A DNA stretch of 64,000 bases, from NCBI RefSeq assembly GCF_000002985.6, contig NC_003281.10:11966001-12030000 (forward strand), written 5' to 3'. Within the stretch, counting starts at the first letter, position 1. Each line of letters begins with the position of its first letter. Below the pieces are notes generated by a model. It saw only the letters and a list, made by a program, of their open reading frames with translations, made no database searches and had not been told where the DNA came from. A program made the position numbers and the translations under genes. The stretch comes from Caenorhabditis elegans. Lineage: Eukaryota; Nematoda; Chromadorea; Rhabditida; Rhabditidae. Below, piece after piece: positions 8,681 to 19,500 of this stretch.

Positions 8681-11600
8681 TTATTGGAGGAGTACGGGGG
8701 TTTTTAATGTATAATAATAAGAATAATAATTCAAAAAAAGTGCACTTTCGGACGCTGCAGCACGGAAAAGTGGCCAAAATTAGAGATTTTAGTTAAAATT
8801 AGCGCTTTTTTTTTCGAAATTTTGATTTTTTTTTTCACAATTTTCACAATTCCTTTAAAGGTGGGGTAGCGCTAGTGGGGAAATTGCTTTAAAACATGCC
8901 TATGGTACCACAATGACCGAATTTCATGATAAAAAATTCAAAAAAAAATTTATAAATTTTATATGATTTTTTGAAAATTGAAAAAATCACAGTTTTCCCC
9001 TAATTCCTATTTGAATTACCGCCAATTGAATTTGTTCGATGGGGCGCGCTTGCACGTTTTTAAATTTATTTATTTTATTTTTTGTTATTTTCCACCGATT
9101 TTTAATGTTTTCGGTGTATTTTTGCTCGAATTTTAGAGAAAAAATCAACATAAATGCAAATTTTCGATTAAAAAGCACGCTTACAGGCGTAAAAATGAAA
9201 AAGTAACGCTTTTAAACGATTTCGAACCTGAATTAATTAATTTCACTGATTTACGCCTGTAAGCGCACTTTTTAATCGAAAATTTGCATTTATTTTGACT
9301 TTTTCTCTAAAATTCGAGCAAAAATACACCGAAAACATTAAAAATCGGTGGAAAATAACAAAAAATAAAATAAATAAATTTAAAAACGTGCAAGCGCGCC
9401 CCATCGAACAAATTCAATTGGCGGTAATTCAAATAGGAATTAGGGGAAAACTGTGATTTTTCCAATTTTCAAAAAATCATATAAAATTTAGAAAAAATTT
9501 TTGAATTTTTTAATCATGATATTCGGTCATTGTGGTACCATAGGCGTATTTTAAAGCAATTTCCCCACAAAGCGTAGTCCACCTTTAAAATTTTTTGGCA
9601 CATTTTTCTCAATTCCTTTTAAAAAATGTACCTTGATTCTGAAATCCAGGCTGCTGAGAAACCGTGTCAAACCCTCTGCCAACAAGATTATCCATGTATC
9701 CAGTGGTTCCACCGCCGTACCCATATCCATTGCCGAATCCATTGTTGTAGGTCCAACTACCAGGCTGATTTTGAAACTGGAACTGCTGGAAATTGTTGTT
9801 GGCTGCGAAGCTTTCTGTCGGAGGATTCGGCGTTGTTTCAAAAACGATATTCGGCTTCGGCTCAGGCTTCTTCCTCGGCGGCCTTTTTCTCTTCGGCTTC
9901 GGGATCGTCGCTGTTCCGTCAGCTACTACAGTTTCCACGTCATCTGCTTTCTTCCGTCTTGGCGTGGCTTTTTTCTTCGGTTGGGCTTGAATCGGCGGGC
10001 TATGAGCCTCATCAGTCGGCTTTACAGTGCTATAAATGTCCCGTGACAATTGAAACTCTGTTGGCTCTGGCACACTCGTTGTAGTGGCTTCTTCCAGAGG
10101 TTCAGCTACGGAAGAGGCTGCAATTAATCAATTTGTGAAGCAGGCGTGGGCGGCAAATTGGGCATTTTGCCGATTTGCCGGAAATTTTTAAATTCCGGCA
10201 ATTTTCCACTTTGCCGGAAATCTTCTTTATCGGCAAAATTCAGGCAAATAAAAAAAGCGAATAAATTCACACTTGTCAAAGCGTAGTGCAAAACAGGGGT
10301 GGGCGACAATTTCCGGTCTGCAAATGTTTTATTCCTCCAATTTGCTGAGTTGCCAGAAATTTACGACTCCGGCAAACTTGCCGATTCGCCGGAAATTTTC
10401 AATTTCCCACTATTTTCCGATTCGCAGAAAATTTTCAATTCCGGCAATTTGCCGATTCGCCGGAAATTTTCAATTCCGGAAATGTGCCGATTTGCCGGAA
10501 ATTTTTAATTCCGGAAATTTTGATTTTCGGCAGATTGGCGATTTGCCGGAAATTTCGATTTTCGGAAATTCGCCGATTTGCCGGAAATTTTCAATTCCGG
10601 CAATTTGCTGAGTTGCCGGCAATTCTGATTTTCGGCAGATTGGCGATTTGCCGGAAATTTTGATTTTCGGCAGATTGCCAATTTACCGTGAATTTTCAAT
10701 TCTTACTATTCTCCGATTTGCCGGAAATTTTCAATTCCCACAATTTGCCGATTTGCCGGATTTTCCGCCCACCCCTGATGTAAAATATTCAATATCTCTG
10801 AACTCACCGCTCGCAACCGCTTGATCTTCATCTCTCTGTGATTCTACAGTTGAACTGGACTCTGGCTCTACATTCGGTATCTCAGCTTCGGGCTTCTTGG
10901 CAGTGCACTTCGGAATATCTTTTCTGGACGGCGGTGGCACAAATTCATATCTCAATCGTTCGACTTCATCTCGGCTGAGCCAAATATTTTTTATACGAGA
11001 TCTCTCTGAACGTCTTGGAGCCAATACTTGAGCTTCTTGTTCCGGTGGTGTAACTTCATTCGTGCCTCCGATATTGCCGTCAGAGTGGCCACTACACTGA
11101 GGAATCGGAACTTCTGCAACATCCCAGTCGGGTGGAGGCGTTGAAGCAGCTGATCCTGATTCTCCAGGGTCTTCCATCGGAACGTCGGAAGAAGGATCAG
11201 TTGAATTCTGGTCGGAGGTATTGTCTCCCAGCTGATCGTTCGAAGAAGGATCAGTTGAAGGCTGGATGGTGCAGTTGTCCTCCAACTGAGCATGTGCCGA
11301 AGGATCAGTTGATGGCTGATCGGAGCTTTTGTGTCCAAGCTGAACGTTCACAGAAGGATCAGTGGATTGCTTGGTGGTGCTGTTCACTCCTATCTGGACA
11401 TCAGAACAAGGATCAGGAGATGGCTGATCGGAGGTGTTGCGAAGCGGCTCACCCACATCAATCGTAGATTCCAGGTTATCCGAATTCGGATTTTGATCTA
11501 TTCCAGAGCATATTTCACTATCGGTATTAGAGTTTTCCGAAACAGTATTAGAAACGGCTGGGCTCGACTGATCTGGCTGTTCTTTAAGAGATTCAGCGCA

Positions 11601-13063
11601 GCTTGACTTCTCGACACCTTCCGAGTTGGAGTGCTCGGATGCTTGTTGCTCAGGCTGCACAGCTCCAGTAGTACTTTCCGAAAAGTCGTCTCCTGCTCCA
11701 GCATCGTCAGCAATATCATTGGAACCTTCTGTCACTGATGGACTGATTTCGTTTTCCGGATCCTGATGAGTGGCTATGTCGCTTATCGGAGTCGCAGTAT
11801 CTGAAAAGTTATTCAATTTTTCGGCAATTGCCGGTTTTCAAAATTTCGAGCAATCGGCAATTTCCGCAATTGCCGGTGTTAAAAAGTTCTGGCAATTTCG
11901 ACAATTGCCGGTTTTGTAAGTTTTCGGCAATTTCGGGAATTGCCGGTTTTTAAAATTTTGAGCAGTCGGCAATTTCGGCAATTGCCGATTTTCAAAAGTT
12001 TCGGCAATTTCCGCAATTGCCGGGTTTTAAAATTTCCGGCAATTTCGGTGATTGCCGAAAATTCGATTGCCGTGCAATCCTGTCTCTGATGTACTAATTG
12101 GCTTGAAATAAGCCAATATTACTAAACAACTTACCTGTTTGATCTGAACTGTCTCCAATTTGTTGCGTTTCTGACTGCTGAAGTTCGGCATTTATTCTGA
12201 CACTTGGCTCTTCAACCACGCCTGTGATCGGAATCAGCTTTCCATGAAATTCTCGCTTCCTGCCAGAAACTTCCTGATCTATTTGTTGGCGCCCAGTTCG
12301 AACCTCCTGGGTAGAAACCGAAGGTCTTGAAGCGAAGACAGGATGATCTGTACTAGGCACAATCTCAGGCCTCGGGAAGTAGCTATCATTCGCGATTGCG
12401 AACCGCTGACTTCGAGCCCGAGCTGCCGTGTACCGCGAGCTTCTCATCTTTTGCTCGCTAATCATCTTCAATCCGTCCTTCCAAGCATCGTTGCTCTCGT
12501 CGAGTTTATCCGGATTAACGAACTGTGTTTCGATGGCATGCTTCAGCACATCATTCACATATCGATGAATTATCATACTATATTCATAGTTTTCCAGTAT
12601 ATGTCTTTCAATCTCGGCAAACATTAGCTTCTCCCGTTCTTTGTTGGGCAGAAGCAACAGAACACACGCTTCCTGTGTCACTGTTACAGTGCTCAAGTAG
12701 TTTTTGATTCGTTTCACATCACTTTCGCTGAAGCTCGCTAGTCGTTGGCCTATCTGATCGAGAATCGTGTGAATCGTTGGATCGGTGAAGAGTGGAGTGC
12801 TGGATGTGCTTGAACTAGGACCAGGTGGTTCGGGATGTGATCTGGAAGTTTTTTTTTGTTGAAGTTGCACGAAAAATCGCGAAAAACTTCCGACCAATCA
12901 GCGATTCGCTCTGCCCAACCAATCAGGTGGTGTGGGCGGAGTTCGAGGATGCTGATTGGTCGGAGCGAATTTAGCGATTTTTTCAATTTTTGAGTACTTA
13001 CTGCCTAGCAAGCCGGGGTACTTTAGGGTGATGACGCCTTTCCTCACTGTCTTCGTCGTTCAT
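8681..13063 (-). CDS. Uncharacterised 773-residue acidic/basic protein
   Basis: Not recognised; probably nuclear. Exons are 13002-13063, 12135-12841, 10808-11800, 9632-10117 and, less surely, 8681-8754; all phases agree and the total is 2322 nt. The ATG at 13063 follows the acceptor ATTTTCCAG. Residues about 40-170 look like a folded helical domain (TIHTILDQIG, RIKNYLSTV, EIERHILENYEYSMIIHRY). Exon 3 is Ser/Thr/Asp/Glu-rich and contains about four copies of an 18-20 residue unit (QPSTDPSxxxQLxxN). It ends in a basic stretch, RRSERSRIKNIW. Exon 4 has AT-hook-like basic runs (KKKATPRRKKAD, KPKRKRPPRKKPEPKP), then a Gly/Asn/Tyr-rich tail (NNGFGNGYGYGGG). The last exon adds 23 residues ending at TAA 8681 and rests only on a CTGCAG acceptor and phase. 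Introns carry the palindrome at 8861-9594 and TTGCCGG-type arrays. Confidence 0.75.
8861..9594. mobile_element. Palindromic element with TTTAAA ends (about 730 bp)
   Basis: The left end TTTAAAGGTGGGGTAGCGC and the right end GTAGTCCACCTTTAAA are inverted. The arms match almost throughout, for example CCGCCAATTGAATTTGTTCG near 9018 and its complement near 9410, meeting near 9230. TTTAAA at both borders fits the palindromic C. elegans repeats that sit in TTTAAA/TTAA targets. A close relative lies at 27287-28025. It occupies the last intron of the 773-residue gene. Confidence 0.85.
10141..10293. repeat. TTGCCGG-type repeat, partial element
   Basis: Begins CAGGCGTGGGCGGC, close to the CAGGGGTGGGCGGC terminus seen elsewhere, and carries GATTTGCCGGAAATTTTTAAATTCC units. 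It lies in the intron between exons 3 and 4 of the 773-residue gene and adjoins the complete element at 10294. Confidence 0.65.
10294..10777. mobile_element. hAT-like non-autonomous element containing a TTGCCGG array
   Basis: Starts CAGGGGTGGGCG and ends CCGCCCACCCCTG, so the termini are inverted. The flanking 8-mers are GTGCAAAA (10286-10293) and ATGTAAAA (10778-10785), equal at six of eight positions. Terminal CAGGGG and an 8-bp duplication are the signature of hAT transposons. The interior is about 25 imperfect units of GATTTGCCGGAAATTTTCAATTCC type. It has no coding capacity. Confidence 0.7.
11820..12078. repeat. Array of GGCAATTNCNGCAATTGCCGGTTTT units
   Basis: About six units of roughly 40 bp inside the intron between exons 2 and 3 of the 773-residue gene. 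They are relatives of the array at 19740-20355. Confidence 0.75.
12880..12972. repeat. CCAATCA/GGGCGGAG element in an intron
   Basis: Contains GACCAATCAGCGATTCGCTCTGCCC and the inverted GTGGGCGGAGTTCGAGGATGC TGATTGGTCGGAGCG. It sits in the 160-bp intron 1 of the 773-residue gene. Confidence 0.7.
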
Positions 13064-13065
13064 TT

Positions 13066-13067
13066 CT
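13066..13067 (-). other. Trans-splice acceptor of the 773-residue gene
   Basis: AATTTTCCAG two bases upstream of the ATG at 13063. It would be the first acceptor of the minus-strand operon. Confidence 0.6.
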
Positions 13068-13269
13068 GGAAAATTGTTGTGATTTCGAAAGGAAATTGCA
13101 AGAAAATTGGAAAATCTCGATTTTTTTAGAAATTTATATGGAAAAATAGAGAAATAGTTTTTTTAAAAGGTTTTTTTTCAATTTCAAGAAATTCTGAATT
13201 TTAAGAATGTGAAAATGTATCGTTTGAAATATTTTTTCATGTTGAAACTCAGAAAATTATCAAATTCTA

Positions 13270-14095
13270 TACAGCGGTTGCCGATTGGCAAATCGACAAA
13301 TTGCCGGTTTGTCGATTTGCCGGAAATTTTCAATTCCGGCGATTTGCCGATTTGCCAGATAATATCATATCCCGCAAACCGCCAATTTGCCGGAAATTTT
13401 GAAATACGGCAATTTGACGATTTGCCGGAAGTTTTATTTTAGAATCCGATTGCCAATTTGCCATAATTTTGATTTCCGGCAAAGTGGCGGAATTTAGATT
13501 TTTGGCAAATTGCCGATTTGCCGGAAATTTTCAATTCCGTCAATCTGCCGATCTACCGGAAATTTTCAATTCCGACAAATTGCCGATTTGCCGAAAATTT
13601 CCCATTCCGGCAATATGCCGATTTGCCGGAAATTTTGACTTTCGCCAAATGGTCGATTTGCCGTAAATTTAAATTCCGGCAATTTGCCGATTTGCCGGAA
13701 ATTTCAAATCCGTCAATTGTCGATTTGCCGGAAATTTTGATTTTCGGCAATTTGACGATTTGCCGGAAATTTTCCATTTCGGCAATGTCCCAATTTACCG
13801 GAAATTTTCAATTCCGGCAATGTGCCAATTTGCCGGAAATTTCAAATCCGCCAATTTGTCGATTTGCCAGAAATTTTGATTTTCGGCAATTTGCCGATTT
13901 GCCGAAAATTTTCAATTCCAACAAATTGCTGATTTGCCAGAAATTTTGGTTTCCGTCAGTTTGCCAAGTTGTCGGAAATTTCAAATCCATCAATTTGCCA
14001 ATTTGCCGGAAATTTTCATTTTCGATAAATTGCCAATTTGCCGGAAATTTCAAATCCGCCAATTTGCCAATTTGCCGGAAATTTCAAAATTTCTG
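13270..14095. repeat. TTTGCCGGAAATT satellite array
   Basis: About 25 imperfect units, mostly CGGCAATTTGCCGATTTGCCGG-AAATTTTCAATT, in the presumed outron or promoter-proximal region of the minus-strand operon. Open frames through it are repeat translations, not genes. Confidence 0.9.
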
Positions 14096-14100
14096 ATGAA

Positions 14101-14185
14101 TCTATATAGGTTTTACACATTTTTGTGTGCCAATTTTCTAGAAAAAAAAATTAAGCCCACAAAATATGTGTAAAACCTATATAGA
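14101..14185. repeat. Short perfect inverted repeat
   Basis: The 20 bases from 14101 (TCTATATAGGTTTTACACAT) are the exact reverse complement of 14166-14185, with a 45-base AT-rich loop. Confidence 0.85.
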
Positions 14186-14469
14186 GTACAATATTTTTTG
14201 GAAATAATTTTTTTGGCGGAATTGAAAATTCCGGCAAATCGCGGATTTGCCAAAAGATGCTCTATGTACATGAAAACATTGAAAAGTTGGAATTTCTTAA
14301 AATTTCAAAAAAAACCAAAAAAGAGCAGAAAATAGATAGCAATGCGATAAAAAAAAGAGCAAATATCAGAGCAAAATGCCATTGTGAACTATATGCCTGT
14401 GCCCAGTGTTCCCACGGCATACGGCAGGTTTCGGTATTGCCCACGGCACTGGGGACGATTGTAATGTGG

Positions 14470-14880
14470 TCAATGTTCCTCAATAAATTGAAGGTGGCTA
14501 GAGAAAACGAGACTATCTGTGCAACTGGTATGGAAAGAAAATTGGGAAAAGAGGAAGGAATGAAGAAAAGGAAAGGAGATGGCTGTTTTTTTTCTAGTCA
14601 AGAGGGCGAGAGTGAGGCTGTTCAGCCCTCACAAAAATTATGATGTTGGAGACATAGAGAAATAGAACGACGCCGGGACACAGACAGACAATGTTTAATT
14701 CGAGGAGACGCTGATGAATTTAAATTTGGAGAGGAAGCACTTTTAGAAGAAAAATACATTTGAGAAGCTTTTGGAATTTTTTTGGAGACTTTTGGAGAAG
14801 GATTTTGCCTTAAAATATCCAGAAAAGTCGAAAAAAATATGGAAATCCAACGAGATTTTCTTATTTTGGCTAAATTCCCT
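14470..14880 (-). promoter_or_regulatory. Probable promoter/outron region of the minus-strand operon
   Basis: The minus strand reads pyrimidine-rich CATTGTCTGTCTGTGTCC and TTCTATTTCTCTATGTCTCC at 14640-14695, typical of worm promoter and initiator regions, and no exon fits. The assignment is by position and composition only. Confidence 0.3.
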
Positions 14881-14884
14881 CCAA

Positions 14885-15085
14885 AATGAGGCGACCAATC
14901 AGCGATTCGCTTCGCCCACTCTTCAACCAATCGGGTGAAGTGGGCGGAGCTCGAAGATGCTGATTGGTCGGGAGGTTTTTGTGGTGTTTGACGCCGGGAG
15001 GAATTTAGACGAATCAGCGCCAATTTTCGTGCCAATCAACGCTGATTGGTTCAAAAGTGGGTGGAGCCAGGCTTGGTGATTGGTC
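14885..15085. repeat. CCAATCA/GGGCGGAGC elements, doubled
   Basis: Repeated GACCAATCAGCGATTCGCTTCGCCC and inverted GTGGGCGGAGCTCGAAGATGC. A second partial copy lies at 15020-15085. It lies between the two divergent gene clusters. Confidence 0.7.
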
Positions 15086-15179
15086 GGTGTGGAATTTTGG
15101 AAATTTTGCGATTTCTTACCGTAATCCTACTGTAAATTATGGTAAAATAGAAATTCGGGATATTGGGAAATGTACAACA

Positions 15180-15485
15180 AATATTTCTCACATATTTGAA
15201 AATTGGGAACACAAAATTCCGAGAATGCGTATTACGCAACATATTTGGCGCGCAAAATATCTCGTAGCGAAAACTACAGTAATCCTTTAAAAGACTACTG
15301 TAGTGTCGATTTACGGGCTCGATTTTTTTGCAGGTGCCAGGCCCAGGCCCCGTCACCACTGCTACAGTAGTCTTATTTATGTAAAGGATTACTGTAGTTT
15401 TCGCTTCGAGATATTTTGCGCGTCGTCAACTATGTTGCAAGATACGCATTCTCAGAGTTCAGTGTTCCCTGAATATGGAAAACGT
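15180..15485. repeat. Foldback element of the ATATTTTGCGCG / CTACAGTA family
   Basis: Inverted landmarks: GAGAATGCGTATTACGCAACAT near 15220 and GTTGCAAGATACGCATTCTCAG near 15432, with CTACAGTAATCCTTTAAA and its complement inside. Other copies are at 22345-22680, 35270-35955, 47455-47725 and 49975-50215. Confidence 0.85.
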
Positions 15486-15504
15486 GAACATATCAATGAA
15501 AACT

Positions 15505-15625
15505 CGTGATCTACAAAAAATGCGGGAAACGAGATGAACGAGCTGACGTCACACTTTTCCGGGGAAAAAAATGGCGCATTTATTGTAGATCAAGCCGTGA
15601 TGGGATAACCTGACACCACGTGAAT
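15505..15625. repeat. CACGTG / TTTGATCTAC foldback family, partial
   Basis: Contains GATCTACAAAAAATGCGGG, TGACGTCACACTTTT and TTATTGTAGATCAAGCCGTG, ending CTGACACCACGTG at about 15623. Fuller copies are at 2505, 27120, 34760, 54785 and 59365. Confidence 0.8.
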
Positions 15626-15639
15626 GCGCAGGATATTCT

Positions 15640-15835
15640 GCTTTATTTTCTAGAAACGTTCGGCCGGGAGGGCACGTGTGTTGTTGAATGAAGTCAGAGC
15701 CGCGCCGCAGCAGCACACAGGCCAATGGCACTTGGCCACTCTTCTTTCGTGTCTGTCGTCTCGCCGTCTCTCTATCGCGTTCTTCGTCGTTTTTTTGTCC
15801 TTCGTTTTTTTTGCTGCTTTCTGCCCAATGACAGA
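15640..15835 (+). promoter_or_regulatory. Probable promoter region of the INTS15/wah-1 cluster
   Basis: GC-richer than its surroundings, with CGGCCGGGAGGGCACGTG followed by pyrimidine tracts (TCTTTCGTGTCTGTCGTCTC, CGTCTCTCTATCGCG) typical of worm core promoters. An ATG at 15831 after CAATGACAG opens only 28 codons. No TATA box is obvious. Confidence 0.35.
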
Positions 15836-16297
15836 TGGACGAGAATTTTGGGTTCAGGCTAGGCCAGATGTTCGAGATCGTTTTTTATTTGTTGGAACAT
15901 TTTTTTTTGTTGTTGCAATGAACAAAGTCTCTAGGAAAAGTGAAAAATTGATTTTTGGACGGTTCTCCAGGCAGTTTTTGCATTTTTTTTCAAATTGCAT
16001 AATTGAAAAAAAAAACCTGAGGAGTTTGAAATTGGTGTCCCAAAAATCAGACCAAAGTGTTTGGAAAAAATGCCTAATTTCTGCTAAATTCTCAATCTTT
16101 GCTCAATGTGTTTTGTTACACATATGGAATTTGCCGAAGATTTCAAAAACGGCAAAGTGCCGATTTTTGCTGGATACGAATTTGCCGGAAGTTTTTGAAG
16201 GGATTTTAAATAAGACGGAAACACTTAAAATTGTGAAAGTGTTTTCCCGTTTTCTTTAGATATTCTCACTTATTTTTCAAGATAGATGTAGTTTTTC

Positions 16298-16470
16298 CGG
16301 CAAATTGGGGGAAATAACGGCAATTTGCCGGTTTGCGGACAATTTGAATAACGGCAATTTGCCAGTTTGCCAAAAATTTGGAAAACGGCAATTTGCCGGT
16401 TTGCTGGAAATTTGAAAAACGGCGATTTGCCGGTTTGCCGAGTTTGCCGAAAATTTCAAAAACAGCAATA
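16298..16470. repeat. TTTGCCGG array
   Basis: Five units of AACGGCAATTTGCCGGTTTGC in the region before the INTS15 acceptor. The preceding 16190-16260 (GGGATTTTAAATAAGACGGAAA) is a module that recurs near arrays at 44550, 58660 and 61815. Confidence 0.8.
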
Positions 16471-16557
16471 AACTCGCCTCAGCTATGAACCAAAACTCCT
16501 TTGAATGTTAAACGAAAATTTTTCCCATTTCTCTAAACAAAATGCCTCTATAGTTCC

Positions 16558-16559
16558 AG
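16558..16559 (+). other. Trans-splice acceptor of the INTS15 homologue
   Basis: CTATAGTTCCAG six bases before the ATG at 16566. It could also be a cis acceptor from an unseen leader exon. Confidence 0.55.
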
Positions 16560-16565
16560 AAAAGT

Positions 16566-19500
16566 ATGTCAGCACTAATGCTGGGAGGCGCCGAATCTGC
16601 TGCTCCTCTAGCTGGTTCTGGAGTACTTGCAAGCAATTCGGCTGGATCTTCCCCTCCTGGCGCTGCTGGAACTCCGTCAGCTGCTTCTCAAACACCTACA
16701 ACGTCTACGCCTCCATCATCAACTACGACGACGCTGACTGAGCAGGCGAAAGGGGTGCTGGCGCAGGTAGCGATTTGAAGAGGGAATTTTATATTGATGA
16801 TTCTCAAAAATTTCTGAGAATAAAGTTTGTCAAAATCGATTCAAAATTTCGAGAAAAATAGCTTAATTTAGCTAGAATCTTCAATTTTACCAACTTGTTG
16901 GAGTCACAGCCGTCAAATTATTTTTTTTATTTAATGATGGTGTAGTTGAAATTGTTTTATTGCCTTATTATCCTCGAAATTGTCTGAAAACACCGAAGTT
17001 CTTAATGAAACTTCTCAAAAAAAATTATAGCGGTTCAAAAAATGGCCAAAAATTAGTTAAAAATGGAAATTTAACCGTCTTGCGGCTAGAAACTAATTTA
17101 TTTTGAAATCACCGTTAAATTTTGGGTATACAAGTTAATTATCTTGTATACCCAAAATTAGACGGTGATTTCAAAAAAGTTAGTTTCCAGCTGCAAGACG
17201 GTTAAATTTCAAATTTTAACTAATTTTAGGTCATTTTTTGAACCGCTATAATTTTTTTTGAGAAGTTTCATTAAGAACTTCGGTGTTTTCAGACAATTTC
17301 GAGGATAATAAGGCAATAAAACAATTTCAGCTACACCATCATTAAATAAAAAAAAACAATTTGACGGCTGCTACCCTGACAAGTTGGTAAAATTGAAGGT
17401 TCTAGCTAAATTAAGCCATTTTTCTCGAAATTTTTAATCGATTTTGAAAAACTTCATTCTCAGAATTTTTTGAAAATTATCAATATGAAATCGATAAACC
17501 AGTAATTTCAGCTTGTGAAGACGTCAAAAATGAGTAGATCACGAGGATCGGCGTTGGCTGAGAAGCCGGAAGTTCAGGCGATGTTGGACAAGGATCTTTT
17601 CCTAATACAATCGGATCGACGTACGAAAATGAACGCAATGCAGCAGCTTCAACTCGTTCGGGTCTTGGCGCAATTTTTTCTGGTGAGAATTGAAAATTTG
17701 TAGGGACATCCAAAAAAAAATTGGAATTTTTTTTCAAAATTTGCAAAAAATCGCATTTTTGTTGATTTTTTTCCAGAAAAAAAAAAATTTTCCTGTTTAA
17801 AAAAATCAGAAAAATTCCGTTTTTTTTTCGGTAATTATCAGAAAAATCCAGTTTTTTGACTTTTTCGGAGTTTTTTCAGAGAAAAATTGAAATTTTCGGC
17901 AAAAAATTTTTTGAACGGCCGGAAGCCTTGAAATTTTTCAGAAGCATCAAAAGTAAAAATTTCTTAATTTTTCTCAGAAAAAAATCGATTTTTTTTTCGA
18001 AATTTCCAAAAAAATCGCGTTTTTTGTTGATTTTTTCCAAAAAAAAATTGGAATACAAAAGTTTTTCGCTGCGTTCCAAAGAAAATTGTAAATTTTTAGA
18101 TTTTCGGAGTTTTTCAGAACAAATATAAAATTTTTCTTTATTTTTTCAGAGTTTAGAGGAAAAATTAGAAAATTTCGGTTTTTTTTTTTTTGAAGAAAAT
18201 ATTGAAACAAATGTTGGAAAATGTGAGAAAAAATAGAAAAATGACCGGAAATCCTAGGAAAATCAAAAATTAAATTTGTCTTGATTTTCCGTTGTTTCTC
18301 AGAAAAAAAATCGAATTTCTTCCAAAATTTCCAATAAAAGTAGAATTTTTTTGATTTTTTCCGAAAAAAAAATAAATTTTTTTTTTTGATTTTCAGACTT
18401 TTTTTTAGAGAAAAATGAAAAGTAAAACATTTTTTTCAAACAAAAAAAATGATCGAAAATTGGATGGATATAATCGGGGTACGGTGGGGGTACGGTAGGA
18501 TTACTGTAGTCAAGAAAAAATTGAGTTTCTGTCTTTTGAATAGATATTGGTTTGGGGTTATTAGGGGGATATGGTCGGGGTACTGTAGGAGTACGGTAGG
18601 GGTACTGTAGGATTACTGTAGTTAAAAAAAAATTCACCCTCTTTTGAATAGATATTGGTTTGGGGTTATTAGGGGGATATGGTCGGGGTACTGTTGGAGT
18701 ACGGTAGGGGTACTGTAGGATTACTGTAGTTAAGAAAAAATTCACCCTCTTTTGAATAGATGTTGGTTTGGGGTTATTAGGGGGATATGGTCGGGGTACT
18801 GTAGGGGTACTGTAGGAGTACGGTAGTAGGATTACTGTAGTTAAGAAAAAATTGAAATATATTTTCAAAAATCGAACAACTTTCCTTTTTTTTTTTTTGA
18901 TAATAACAAAATTTTGAATTTTTGTTATTGTCCAAAATTTTTTTAAAGAAATACATTTTTTGAAATTTTTTTTGAATAATATGCCAGAAAAACGCTTTTT
19001 TTTTTGAGGAAAAAATCATGGAAATTATGAAAACCCTACAATTTTGCAAAAATTTCAAACTTGAAACAAAATAGAAAACGTTTAAAATTATTCAAAATGT
19101 CAGGTGACCGCAATTTTTTGGAAAAAATGAATTTTCAAAACCCACAAAATCGGAAAAATCGACTTAAAATTAACAAAACTATACAAATTATTCAAAATGC
19201 CTGACGAAATTACAAATTTCTGATGATGAGCCCCCGCTGCTCTGTGAGCCAGCCGGATTAATCTAGGTTGCACCACAGCCACATATATGGATATAATCCA
19301 AAAATGAGAGGAGCTCTGTGTGAGCCACTGAGCAACTGACTCAGTATCTCACGTGGCCCCCGTTGTCCTTGGTTTCGAGCTGATGATGACCACAGAAAAA
19401 AGGGCGTTTTGTGCTTCTCTGTGTCTCTTGTTTAATGAGTATTTTCGAAAGTCGAGAGAGAGAAAAAGGAAAAAATAATGAAAAAGATTCAAAAAATGTT

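Noticed and set aside
8510..8707. Small plus-strand gene (ATG at 8506 after TTTCAG, second exon from 8589)
   Set aside because: The first exon and its acceptor look good, but the required internal acceptor CGAAAAAAAG is very poor. The alternative acceptor AAACAG gives only 25 residues, and the region is better explained as the 3' UTR of the minus-strand gene.
15831..15917. Upstream first exon for the INTS15 homologue starting MDENFGFRLG
   Set aside because: Only 28 codons before a stop and no suitable donor in phase; the acceptor at 16559 explains the start better.
18299..18868. 189-codon frame with PYPPNNPKP repeats
   Set aside because: Translation of the 107-108-bp tandem repeat in an intron, with no donor or acceptor linking it to the gene.
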